Below the pieces are notes generated by a model. It was given only the letters and a program-made list of their open reading frames with translations. It was not told the origin of the DNA and searched no databases. A stretch of 64,000 nucleotides of DNA. It comes from Trichosphaerium sp. ATCC 40318 (lineage: Eukaryota; Discosea; Flabellinia; Trichosidae). A program made the translations under genes and the position numbers. Positions 1 to 10,821 of this stretch are shown in pieces (the stretch's first letter is position 1; the number at the start of each line of letters is the position of its first letter). The stretch is taken from the NCBI GenBank assembly GCA_038496445.1, contig JALMLS010000342.1, positions 124,001-188,000 of the forward strand, in the 5' to 3' direction.

Positions 1-179
1 TTACTCTCTAATTTTAGCGACCTGCACTCCATTTCAACTAAGAACGCCGCGAGGCTTATGTCTAGAATTCCAAGGTATACCATACGCATTTTTTTACGCT
101 AGCGGCTTTTTTACGAATCATCAAAACTCGCTAAGTAACTAAAGTATCCATCAAACTAATCAATTTCATCAGAGAAAAC
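1..179. other. Upstream flank of first gene
   Basis: Short AT-rich stretch before the first clear start codon. No gene, RNA or repeat is recognisable. It probably holds the promoter and 5' untranslated leader of the LRR gene, though no specific element can be named. Confidence 0.4.
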
Positions 180-2115
180 ATGACAGGAATATCGCTAGCG
201 CACTGCGGTCACATCTCGAATAATATTTTCGATTTATTTTTGGACGATGAATCTGGTAGCCCTGCCACCTCAGGAATTCGCTACCTTAGTCTGTTGGGTT
301 GTTCTAGACTTGATGCCAATGCCATGGGATATTTAAGCAAAATGACAAGCCTCACGCACCTAAACGTTGCGCGTGCGAAATGGTTAAGGTAAGAAACACG
401 AGAAGCTTTAAATGTTTACGTTTGTTAATTTGTAGAGATGAGTATTGTCGTGGGTTTAGTAGCCTGACGAACTTGAAAACATTGGTGCTTGATCATTGCT
501 ACAAATTAACGCACAGAGGTTCAGGATAACAGGCTTGAGTGTTTATTTATTGTTTGTAGGCATTGCACATCTTATCTCTCTTACAAATCTAGAGGATCTA
601 TCTATGAAGGGTCTCGATAGACTAACCGATGTTGGTACGCCTTAACATATGTGTGGTTTCCCAAATATTCACATATCATAGCATTAATGCACATTGCTCG
701 ATTGGTCAAAATAACTAGTTTAAATCTTGAGGGTTGTGACAAAATTAGCGACACTGGTACGCTTTTGACAGGCTTTTTTCAGATTCTGTATTAAGTGGAT
801 TGTAGGCGTGAATCAGTTGTTAATGTTGACTGGCTTGTCTTATTTGAATGTGTCAGGAATCAAGCTGACCAATAACGGCTTAAAGAGGTGTATAGCTAAC
901 ATGCCTTCGCTTACATCTGTTCATTTAGCTTCTTTGAAAATATCTGGTAAGGACATAGTTTAAATTTGCTCTCGACTGACTCCTTGTAGGAGAAGGACTT
1001 TCGAGTCTTGTTACTCTACCTAGAATGCAAAGTCTCGACTGTTACGAATGCAGGAGACTGACAAATGACGTTCTAGAGCACATAGTGCTCATGCAGCGTC
1101 TGACGTACTTAGACTTGTCTGATTGCAAACAACTTGAAGATGAAGGAATTAGTAGATTAAAGGCACTAAACAAACTGCAGACGCTAAAACTCGCTGGGTA
1201 TAACTAATAAGTCTAATTCTGTTAATTAATCTAATTGTTAGATTACACCAGTGCACTGATAAATCACTTCCAGCTATTGTAGAGTTGGAAAACCTCACTG
1301 CCTTGGACTTGTCCATGTGGACAAAGATTACAGATAAGGGACTAGCTCATCTTCACAAGCTCTCAAACCTATTGACTCTTGAACTTCGGTACACATTTTT
1401 TTGGTGTTACTGTTTTATGTAATGTTTTTATTAGTGCTTGTGTATCTCTTGATGATCTTGCAGTAGAGCGTATAACGTCACTGACGCGCTTGACTGATCT
1501 TGATCTAAGTAAAGTACCTGAGATAACAGATGCCGCAATGGCACATATCACACATTTCACTAACTTGCGTTACTTGAAATTGTACTCGAATGGCATCACT
1601 GATTCCGGACTTAAAACGCTTGGAAAATTACCTTACATTGAAAAGCTTGACTTACGCGCTTGCTTTGAATTGACACCTCGAGGACTAAAACGCTTTATGA
1701 AGACAGTAGCATGGAAATCAATACAGAACTTGAAGATTGAGGTACTTACAATGGAAAAATTGGATCACATAGTTATACTTATTTCTCTTAGGGTTGTTGG
1801 AGAATTACCAATCCTGACGATTATGATTCAAGTTCAGAGGAGGAAGAGGACTTGGATGACTCACCACCAGTCACACCGAGAAAAGGACTGAGGAAATCAA
1901 TGCACAAGAAGCAGTATTCTGAGCTTGGCACTACGTACGTTTCACAAGACTTTAGACGGTTAGCTTACGTTTGCCTTAGACCAGAAGGAAAAGAAGGAAA
2001 AGAAGGAAAGAGTGGAAAATCAGGTAAGAAGAAAGGTGGAAAGAAGGACAAGCTTCGTAATTCGCAAGCAAGACAGACAAATGTGTCATCCGCAAAAAAG
2101 AAGGACAAGAACTAG
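180..2115 (+). CDS. Leucine-rich repeat protein (AMN1/F-box-LRR-like repeats)
   Basis: Multi-exon gene (about ten short introns) made almost entirely of cysteine-containing leucine-rich repeats of the F-box/AMN1 type. Units such as LTNLEDLSMKGLDRLTDVG, LTYLDLSDCKQLEDEGI and LTDLDLSKVPEITDAAM recur about every 24-26 residues, giving at least ten repeats. No F-box is visible before the repeats. The last exons encode an acidic DSSSEEEEDLDDSPP stretch and a lysine/glycine-rich tail ending KKKDKN, which could be a nuclear or nucleic-acid-binding tail. Introns begin GTAAG, GTACG, GTTCAG or GTACA and end TAG. Repeats of this kind bind proteins, for example as ubiquitin-ligase substrate receptors, but without an F-box the role is unknown. 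The start is the first ATG that keeps the repeat frame. Confidence 0.8.
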
Positions 2116-2380
2116 TTAACCTTTAGTTGACCCTTTTTGTAAAGCAAACAAGCTTAATAAGCAAGTATGAATTCATAAATGACTGTATAGCGTCATGTGG
2201 TATTAATTTATTGCGTTTTTTGTAAGTTGTAGAGCGCCTAGTGCATTTTCTTTTTTTCTGTACAAGGTTTTATGCAGATTGTTACCTTATATGTTTGTGG
2301 CTAAGTTATTCATTCTTTAAGAACCAAATTACTCGCCCACTGCACAAGTGTAGGCCTACAGTCGGTGTTGTGACATTGAA
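2116..2380. other. Intergenic, no feature seen
   Basis: Gap between the LRR gene and the decarboxylase gene, both on the plus strand. AT-rich with T runs. It should contain the 3' end of the first transcript and the promoter of the second. No other structure seen. Confidence 0.4.
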
Positions 2381-4596
2381 ATGCAAAGTGAAGATTATAC
2401 GATCAAAAAAACGCTAATACGCGTGTTGGAGTTCAATGCCGAAGGTACAAACATGACGCAGTGCCATCTAGCTCTCTCTGAATTCTTCCGTAGCTGAACT
2501 TCAAAGGCATGAGCTCAAAGCGCACTATATCGACACATACACGCGAAACAGTAAACGATACGCAACGCTAGCCGCATCAAATGGTATATTGTGCTCATAA
2601 TCTTGCTGTATTGACATTCATCCACAGACGCGACAAAAGAGCCTCTTGCGCTACTTGAGATCTTTTCAGTGAGCGTTATATCAATTCGAACATTCCAAAT
2701 AACAAAACAATGTTCACTTTTAATTAACATTTTTGCTAATTGTTCTCTCAGGCAAATGAAGCTATTGACTCTTTGTTGATGCATCTTTTATCAACTGTAC
2801 CATGTAAGAACATATCTCATATTGACATGAGTGGAAAACACTTATCTCTTGTTGCTGGCACGTGATTTTTTTGAAAGAACTTTTTTTCTATTTGCAAATT
2901 TAGATTTAGTTTCTTTCTGACCTAGTGGTTGTATTTAGATAATAAAACATCAAAACTCATAGAAAAGTTTATTGAAGCTAGAAAGATAAAAGACGATGCA
3001 AGTTGTAAAGACGATTTAGTTACAAGTAAGTCAATAACAACAAATTAATTCGGTAGCTTGTCCTTAACCACAAATGCAGATTGGATACAGCAACAGTGGT
3101 GGTATAAAAAGAAAGATAAACTTCTCTCTATTGCTGAAAAGAAGTCACCACTTTACGTTAATGATATAGAGTTTATTCAGAAGAACGCTAAGAGACTTAC
3201 AAGCCTAAAAAATGTAGATAGAGTATTTTTTGCTATGAAGGTAAACCAATAATTTTTTGTACACATATTGTAGGCCAACTCTTTCGCTCACATTTTGACA
3301 ACAGGCAAACTCTACACCAAAGATTCTAAGCGCATTGAAAGACTTGGGAGTTAATTTTGAATGTGTCAGTATCGGTGAATTAAAACGGGTTAAAGAGTGC
3401 TTCCCTGACCTTGATTTTGGTACAAAGAAAACTCAAGGTGGACAAAGAAAAAACTAACTGAACTCATAGGAAACAGAGTCCTATTTACTCCAAATTTTGC
3501 ACCTCGTGATGAATACTCACAAGCATTCAAGATGGGTGCAATTGTAAATCTAGATAATATCTACCCCCTCAAGCACTGGCCGGAAGTATTCCGGTACGTG
3601 ATGTGTCCTCAAAAAGCATTCTTTCTTATCTCCCAAAAAAAATAGTGGACATAATGTCATGCTTCGTGTTGATTGTAATATATCAAAAGGTCACCATAAA
3701 CACGTGCAGACTGGAGGTAAAAAGGTAAACAGGTTTTAAAAGCATTGGTGTATACGCTAACAATTGAGTAGTCCAAGTTTGGTATTCCAATGGCACAGCT
3801 TCCAGAAGTGAAATCTCTAGCTGATGAACATAATGTAAAGATAATTGGGTTACACTCTCATGTCGGTAGTGGAATTTTAAGTCCAGGAAACTGGTCACAA
3901 GTTGCAACTGCGTTGTTTTCTTTCATGAAACTTATGCCTGATGTCAAAGTAAGTGTTTAATGGGTCGATGGCAGTGTCTAATGTAGTATTAGTGGATTAA
4001 TCTTGGTGGCGGATTAGGTGTTGTAGAACATCCTGGACGTCAAACACCACTTGATATATCTGCCGTAGATCAAGCTTTGGCAGAATTTAAATCAATGATC
4101 CCAAATGTTGAGATTTGGCTTGAGCCAGGTGCGCTCTTGACCCGATTGATCACCTTCAGTTTTTTTTTCTCGTTTCTCACATTTTTGTGTCAACTAGGTC
4201 GTTTTTTCGTAGCAGAGGGTTGCGTTGTGTTGACACGTGTAACACAAATCAAGCACAAAGGTGAATCAAGCTGTTATATTGGAGTTGATACTGGTTTTAA
4301 TACACTTGTGAGGCCTATCATGTATAGTGCATATCATCACATTGTCAATCTGTCAGCTATTGACAAACCTAATTCCCAAAAAGCAGATATAGTAGGACCA
4401 ATATGCGAGGTAGGCTGTTTGTTTGATAGATGTTGAGTATTTTTTTTAGTCTGGTGATGTTTTTGGCCATGGAAGAGACTTTCCTGATAGTAAAGAAGGT
4501 GATATTATCCTTATAGCAACAGCTGGTGCTTATGGCACTTCAATGAGTAGTAACTATAACTTACGAGAACCAGCAGAAAACTACTTTATCGAATAA
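2381..4596 (+). CDS. Diaminopimelate decarboxylase, PLP-dependent fold III
   Basis: Carries the alanine-racemase-like barrel of LysA enzymes, which convert meso-diaminopimelate to lysine. The PLP lysine lies in VFFAMKAN. NFECVSIGELKR, GLHSHVGSGI, NLGGGLGV, WLEPGRFFVAEG (across an intron), YIGVDTGFNTL and GPICESGDVFG follow in the right order, and the gene ends in YNLREPAENYFIE. The wording is closest to the decarboxylase half of bacterial bifunctional aspartokinase/DAP decarboxylases: a WW motif (QQQWWYKKKDKLL) just before the barrel, VRPIMYSAYHHIVNL, and YNLREPAE at the C-terminus. The aspartokinase half is missing. In its place about 120 unrecognised residues are encoded by four small exons from 2381. 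At least ten introns (GTACA, GTATA, GTGAG and GTAAG donors). The barrel call is firm; the N-terminal exon set is inferred from frame continuity. Bacterial origin by transfer is likely but needs a tree. Confidence 0.85.
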
Positions 4597-4758
4597 TTAT
4601 AGCAAAAGGAAATAAAACAATTTTTTTTCTTGGATACCCCGCCTCTTGATTCATTGCATCGGTTTCCATCGCTAATACAATGTGAACCTAACTATCCAGT
4701 ATCTTTACAAACTTAACAAGGTGTAACTAAAATCGTTTATTTATTGAACAACTCGTAA

Positions 4759-7700
4759 TCAAGAAGATTTACTTGACTCATCTGAGTCTTCAGAGCCATC
4801 AAGGGCTCCAACACCATGTTGTGCAAGAGCTTCTTCAAGCTCTTTTATACGTGCTTCATAATCAACAACCTTTTTCTTTAGTGTGGTGTGTTCATTGTAA
4901 AGTTTATCATAATCTGCCTTTGGGACAGTGCTCGACTTATGCCTAATGATCAACTCTCTTTGGTCGTCACCTGCATTAGAACCCTAATAGAGAGTATTAA
5001 CAAGAAGGCTATGTGACTAAAAACGTACTGCTTCGCGAATAATCATTCCTGGTAGCAATTCAGAGGCGTACATGACCTTTTCTTGGTTGGCACTGATAGG
5101 CACTCCGTTGAATAGCATTTCAAAGTCATCAGGCGCATCTAGTGCTTCAATAATCATGTATCTAACTTCCTCTACTGTTGTATACTCTTCAATATGCACA
5201 AAACCGATTACATTGGACGCAACGTCCTTTGACACATTCAATTGTTCCTTGCCTGTTTGGAATTCTAAAATAAAAAAACACGTGTAAGCTTCGAGTTTTA
5301 CTTCGCTAAGTAGGGTCTGTACCTGCTGTGTTGGCAGCTCTGTTACCATGTGTTATATGTAAAAATACCTCTTCTAATGCTATTATAGTGTTAGATACAA
5401 CTACTACTAGTGTAAAAAGATGCGCGTACTTGTTTGCGATAAACCCCAATCCCTGATTAGAATTTCATCACCACGTTGTTTTTTTGTTGCTTGCTCTTCA
5501 GCAAATTTTAAAAAGGCAGCCATTTGTGCTGTTTTTACGCTATCGAGTACATAGGATAAGTTTCCAACAGTTTCAGCCTCAAGTGTAATCTCTGGAAAAA
5601 GAGTCAATACAACTTAGTGAATGGTGGGGTTTCTTGTCCACGTGCCTGGAAATATTGATGATACTTTGTCTTTTACTTCTCTCACCTTTGTTACATCTGC
5701 TACTAACTCAACATGGTATCCAGCACCATAACGCTTCTTCAGATGCTGCGAATGTCCCACAGCTCTAAACAAGTACATGAATACTTTGACCCAACAACTG
5801 GTAAGACTATTACCTAAGGCGGCCTAATGCTAGAATGGCAATTTTATCCGCTAGAGCATCAGCTTCTGCCATTGAATGCGTAGTCAGTACTACTAATTTT
5901 TCTTCCTTCAGCTTCTCTATTACTTTCCACATTTTTTGTCTATTACTAAAACAAAATGTCATAAAACAAGCTTCGAACCTTAACAAAAGTAAACGCACGC
6001 TGGATCCAATCCCGTAGTTGGTTCGTCAAGGAAAAGAACTTGTGGATCACCAATAGCAGCCATAGATACTGACAAACGGCGCTTCATACCTCCACTGTAC
6101 GTGGCGGCACGCCTGTCCGCTGCCTTTTAATAAAAAGTTAATAGAATTCAAAAAAGGATAGTACGCTTACAAAGGTTAGTTCGACTTTAGTTAGCATTTC
6201 AGCAATGGCCTTCTCTCTCTCTTTGCGAGGAACTCGTTTAAGGGCGGCCATTAACCGCAAATGTTCACGGCCAGTAAGTTGAGGCCAGATAATATCGTGC
6301 TAATATTCTTTTGTTATAAACTCAAAAGCAAACAAGGTGTCAGTACTGCAAACGTACTTGTGGGCAAACTCCAATAATTTTTCGGATTGAATCCAGTTGT
6401 GTGACGATAGATCTTCCACAAATGAATGCTTCACCGTAAGACGGAGGTGTCATACCAGTGAGTATCTGTAGAGAAATGTAAACAAAAAAAACCGCCTTGC
6501 TCATTTCCGTTGACTTACATTTACAGTTGTTGTTTTGCCTATCTTGTGTTAGTCTTGGCATTTTTATGCGTTGGTATTAATGTACCTGCACCATTGTGTC
6601 CTAGAAGAGCGAAGCAGCTTCCTGAATTAGCACTTAAAGTGACAAAATCGAGAGCTCTGCAATCTTGACTATTGCCAACACTTTTTTTCTTTTTGAACGT
6701 TTTAGACAATTTTATAAGACGCAAAAATGTATCAGGATCATTCATTTGTTGAGCACGCATAGTACGTTGTACTTCCTTCTGAATATCACTATCCAAAGAT
6801 TCAACAACCTATCAAAAGTCACAAACAACAACAGAATAGAAGTTGACTCACATCACCAAGTTTGTCCGCATCAAACAATCCTGTCTCAACTGTTGCATCA
6901 GGTTCACCGCATCCCCAAAACTTTTTGGTATAATGTGATAAGTAAAAGAAATTTAGGTAGTATCACATACTGTAGGTCCCATGCAGAAACAACAAGACTT
7001 TGGTGTGCCAATAGAACCAGGCCAAATACCATCAAAATACCAAGCAAATAAGTATGCGAGGACAACATTAAGAAGCATGAACGCAAGCGAGTCTGATGCA
7101 TTAAGTGGAATTGATTTAGCATCGTCCGGAGAAAGGTATTTGGTAGCATTATAAAAGTCTCCCCAGGAGTATCCTATAAGCAGTTTAAAAAAAACCATAA
7201 AACATTTCAGAAAAAAAAAAAGGACTTAAAGCGTACTGAGTTTGGATGTTGCATTAACTGGGAGTTGCGAGTTTAGATCAATGGTTACAAAGGATATATC
7301 ATGAATAATACGTCCCATATGACAAGGAAAGCACATAGCGAATGCTACTCTATTAAAGCTAGCGTTCCAAAAGAAAGACCAAGTCACTTCAAGACTTGCA
7401 ATATTTATAAATATAGCGCCAAGTATAAACATAAAAACCAAAAGAACAGCTAAAAATATGAACTTAGATACCATAGCACGTGATAATACCAAAATTAAAA
7501 CGTACTATTTCCTATCTGGTTATGAATCCAAGAACCCCAAAACATTGCTAACGTAATGATACAGAGTGAGGACACCCATAGGTAGAGAATAATTATTCCA
7601 AAATCAGTCAGTCTGAAGAAATCCAGACCTGAGGATTTTAGTTTAGCACTAATCACTCTAAAATAATGGTAAACACGTACCCACGATCATACCAACAATA

Positions 7701-8918
7701 TATATAACTATAGAGCTAAATAGACCATATATAGCATGTGTAATGAAGACAGAAAGCCAGTATGGTCCAGACTAAAACAAGAATAATGAGAACTTGTAAA
7801 AACAATAATTTAGTTAAAGCCGTACTTGCAACCCCATGGATTGGAGTCCTGCTCTTAATTTATATCTTCTGTCGTAGTTCAATGTTCCTGTCAATGCTAC
7901 GGCGCACTCAAAAAGTACAATCCAAACAAATGCTGGCATCAGAAAAGAAAATCCTATTTAAAAGTCTAAATCCGTTGTGGTGTCATTATTGGTACTTACG
8001 TGAGTTCGAATTGAACCCCGAGACAACAGGGAAAGGTTTATGTTTTGTAGAGATTTTGATAGGTATCGTATCATTTGCTGCTGTGTATCGTACTCAAAAC
8101 TGTTAAGGTATAAAACTTGGAGGAAAAACAAACTCAAATAAAAATGTGTTGGGCAAGATACTAATCGCTGTTTCTACCGCTTGTTGTACTTCGTAGAATA
8201 CGTTGAGATTATCTAAACTCTTTGCAACGAACCCATCAGATACAGGACCTGCTCAAATATCAAAAAAATATCAAAAAAATTATCAAAAGACTGAGAGGGG
8301 CATACCATTCCCAATAATTTGGTAAGGTATAACAGGATCGACGTATTGTCCGTATTCAGGAGGCTGACTATCAAAAGCAATACCTGGTATGTGTTATTAC
8401 TTTATTGTAGTTAGTTTTACGCAATGTACCAACTTGTGTCTTGTTGTAATGTGTGATATTACGCATGTAAGCTAGCGTTTCAGCTTGTGAGGGCATACCC
8501 ACAACGTCTTTTCTAGACCACGTAGGATGCAACTCGAGAATAATGTCTATTATGGCTTCTGTCTCTGCATTACCCTGTGGGGAGTACATGAGTGATACGC
8601 ATGATCCAGAGGGCTATGTAAAAGTTAGAACATGTCAAGGTAACTGATCTTGACATACGCCTGGAGTACACTTCGGAATGAGTCCTATTGGTATCTCTTG
8701 GGGGTTGGTGTTGCTGAATTGGTAAACGAAGAGCCAAAAAGCGACTGTTAACGCAGCTGCCCAGCCCAAACGCACTAATAGTAACGCCCAGTGCCTGTAC
8801 TACAAAAAAAATAAGCGAGAGGGTCCTCATACAAAACGTAGCAAGTACGTACGCCTAGTTTAACGTTTTTCGCTAGGAGCAGCCATAACTGGGTGCCAAA
8901 TGTTTTCAAACCCTCCAT
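4759..8918 (-). CDS. ABCA-family half transporter with ubiquitin-like C-terminal extension
   Basis: One membrane domain and one nucleotide-binding domain, as in ABCA half transporters of plants and amoebae, which move lipids across membranes. The N-terminus ([18 protein letters not shown], then [14 protein letters not shown] after an intron) has the usual first membrane helix, followed by a luminal loop, about five further helices and the ABCA-typical [13 protein letters not shown]. The NBD has Walker [13 protein letters not shown] (split by an intron), signature [10 protein letters not shown] instead of LSGGQ, Walker [14 protein letters not shown] and switch TTHSMAEA. The usual C-terminal [20 protein letters not shown] is present. 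The frame then runs on through two more exons: a ubiquitin-like segment ([19 protein letters not shown] to [11 protein letters not shown]), a coiled coil ([20 protein letters not shown]) and an acidic end. The two parts join in frame through a GTACGC intron at about 5384-5427. Start is the ATG before the first helix. Confidence 0.85.
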
Positions 8919-9278
8919 TATGGGTCTCACTTGTGTTGTACGCTAGGTTCGAGTGTCTGTTTTGGTTCCCAAAGTTTCACTAAGTTATTCCCCAATATTT
9001 GGCAGTTTAAAACGGCATTTGACTAAAACTGTAGTATCAACGAAGTAGATGTCACAGCCTATTTTTTGTAAACTGGCACGTTTTTGACAAGTATACGCAC
9101 TTAACCAGCGATCATTTTTGAAATCGCAATAGAGAGTGGTACTGTGAATCCCTAGCTTTGTTGCGAATTTTACAAGTAGGTTGCGTGGCATTTAGCGGTT
9201 CATTGAAGTTTCGTCACCAGAAATAATATTTTACACTTTTGACGCAACACATACGCCTCGGACAAGTAAATAATCGAA
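8919..9278. other. Divergent promoter region; one short unsupported ORF
   Basis: Lies between the divergently transcribed ABCA gene (minus) and the PhyH-like gene (plus), so should hold both promoters. A 68-codon minus-strand ORF (8985-9191, beginning MPRNLLVKFATKLGI) has an ATG but no recognisable domain and no clear splice partners. I do not call it a gene. Confidence 0.4.
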
Positions 9279-10620
9279 ATGGAGGAGGAGAACTTTTTTT
9301 TTGATACAATGGACGTTGAGTCGTTTGGAGTTGGGCCAGACAAGCCATACAAACCGCGCAAGCAAAAGAGACGCAAACCTGCGTTGCCTAAAGTACAACG
9401 GACAGAAGAAGAGTGGGCAACCATCTTTGAACGATACCCAACAACAGAAGATGGTTATGTTCAGTCTTTTGCGCCAGAAGAACCAGAAAAATACTTGCCA
9501 TGCCTGAAAAAATACGGTATTGTCGTTATTCGCGTTCTAAACGCGCAGGAGTGCCTAGATTCGCAAACTGCGCTTTTTGAAGATGCAAATAGTTCAGCCC
9601 CACGTCAACACGTTAAATTAGATCAACACGATCCTAACACATGGGAGCCGGAGAATTGGCCATCTAGGCGTAAATTCTTACTGTCTAGGCTTGCTCTACA
9701 CCCAATAGCATTCCGGAATAGGTTCCATCCTAACGTTTATCGTGTGTTTTGTAACATCTATAAAAGACAGGATCTGTGGACTTCAATAGGTATGTCAATG
9801 CTTGAACCAAAGCTTCCATGACACGTGATTGTGCTTATGTTGCTCAGATAATTGGGGCGTAATGAGGGGCACCAAGAACTTGAAATTTAAAGATCCAGAT
9901 ACTGGTGAAATTGTAACAAAAGATAGAGATGAGTGGCGTTATAATTTGAAGTTACATTGGGACTTAAACCCTTGGAAGTACGTCATGTTTACATATTTCC
10001 TTTGTTTGATATGTGCGATTAACCTTTGTAAGGTACTATACAGAGACAACTACTGGTGGTCATATGGAGCAATACCAAGCTATTATTGCTATTGCAGACT
10101 GTCCTGAGGAAGTTGGCGGTCATTTAACAGTACCTGGTATGACATTTGAGTAAACGTTAGGTTACTTATACCTGGTATTAGGATCCACAAGATTTCTACG
10201 CCAGTGGTGTGCAGAAAACAGGAAACCTCACAACAAGACAATTTTAATTCGCGTTCCAGACGGTGATAAAATGCTAGAATATACACAACGCGTACGTACA
10301 CTACTATCATATGTGTGCACGTAGTAGCCTACAAGCACAAGGTTACCAAAGTTAATGAAGGATTTTTGTAGATTCCTCTTAGAGCTGGAGAAATGGTAAT
10401 ATGGAATTCAGGTCAAGCACATGCCAATTTCCCTAATATGAGCGATAAGTTGCGATTGACACAGTTTGTACGTATGATGCCAGCTCTCCAACAAAGTCAA
10501 GATAGAGATCGATTTGCACCTAAAAGAGTAATGCGCGGTAAGTTGTATGAAGACGTTGATTTGTCAGAGTACAACTTTGATGAATTTGGTCAAAAGTTAG
10601 TTGGCTTGAAGGAATGGTGA
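9279..10620 (+). CDS. PhyH-like 2-oxoglutarate/Fe(II) oxygenase
   Basis: Five-exon gene of about 380 residues with the layout of phytanoyl-CoA-dioxygenase-like enzymes. The iron site is visible: LKLHWDLNPWK supplies the HxD pair and SGQAHANFPN the distal histidine, followed by arginines in KLRLTQFVRMMPA suited to 2-oxoglutarate binding. Between them lie YQAIIAIADCPEEVGGHLTVPGS and RFLRQWCAEN, typical of the beta-barrel core. The N-terminus has a basic stretch (PRKQKRRKPALPK) that may target the nucleus. The intron after NPW ends in AAG at 10032, which restores KYYTETTTGGHMEQYQ. The substrate cannot be told from sequence. The start is an ATG 30 bases into a leader, giving a 180-residue first exon. 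Confidence 0.75.
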
Positions 10621-10821
10621 CGAGATTCTTCACTGATCTCACACCCTACGACACTAAACCTTGTAAAAATAAATACTTGACTTGTAGTTTGAGTTTGTTT
10701 ATAATGTTATGTTTGATAACGACGGATAGACATAATTTCAGTTCACTTATTTTTTCATGAATTGAATGTTGTTGAACTAAGTTAGGTATTTTTTTTGATC
10801 ATTTATTGATGTTGACATTAA
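10621..10821. other. Intergenic, no feature seen
   Basis: Gap of about 200 bases between two plus-strand genes, AT-rich, with no recognisable element. Confidence 0.4.

Noticed and set aside
5072-7051. Several plus-strand ORFs of 60-128 codons across the ABCA gene
   Set aside because: They are antisense shadows of the transporter exons and introns, with no domain of their own.
8985-9191. 68-codon minus-strand ORF between divergent genes
   Set aside because: It has an ATG but no domain, no splice partner and sits in a probable promoter.
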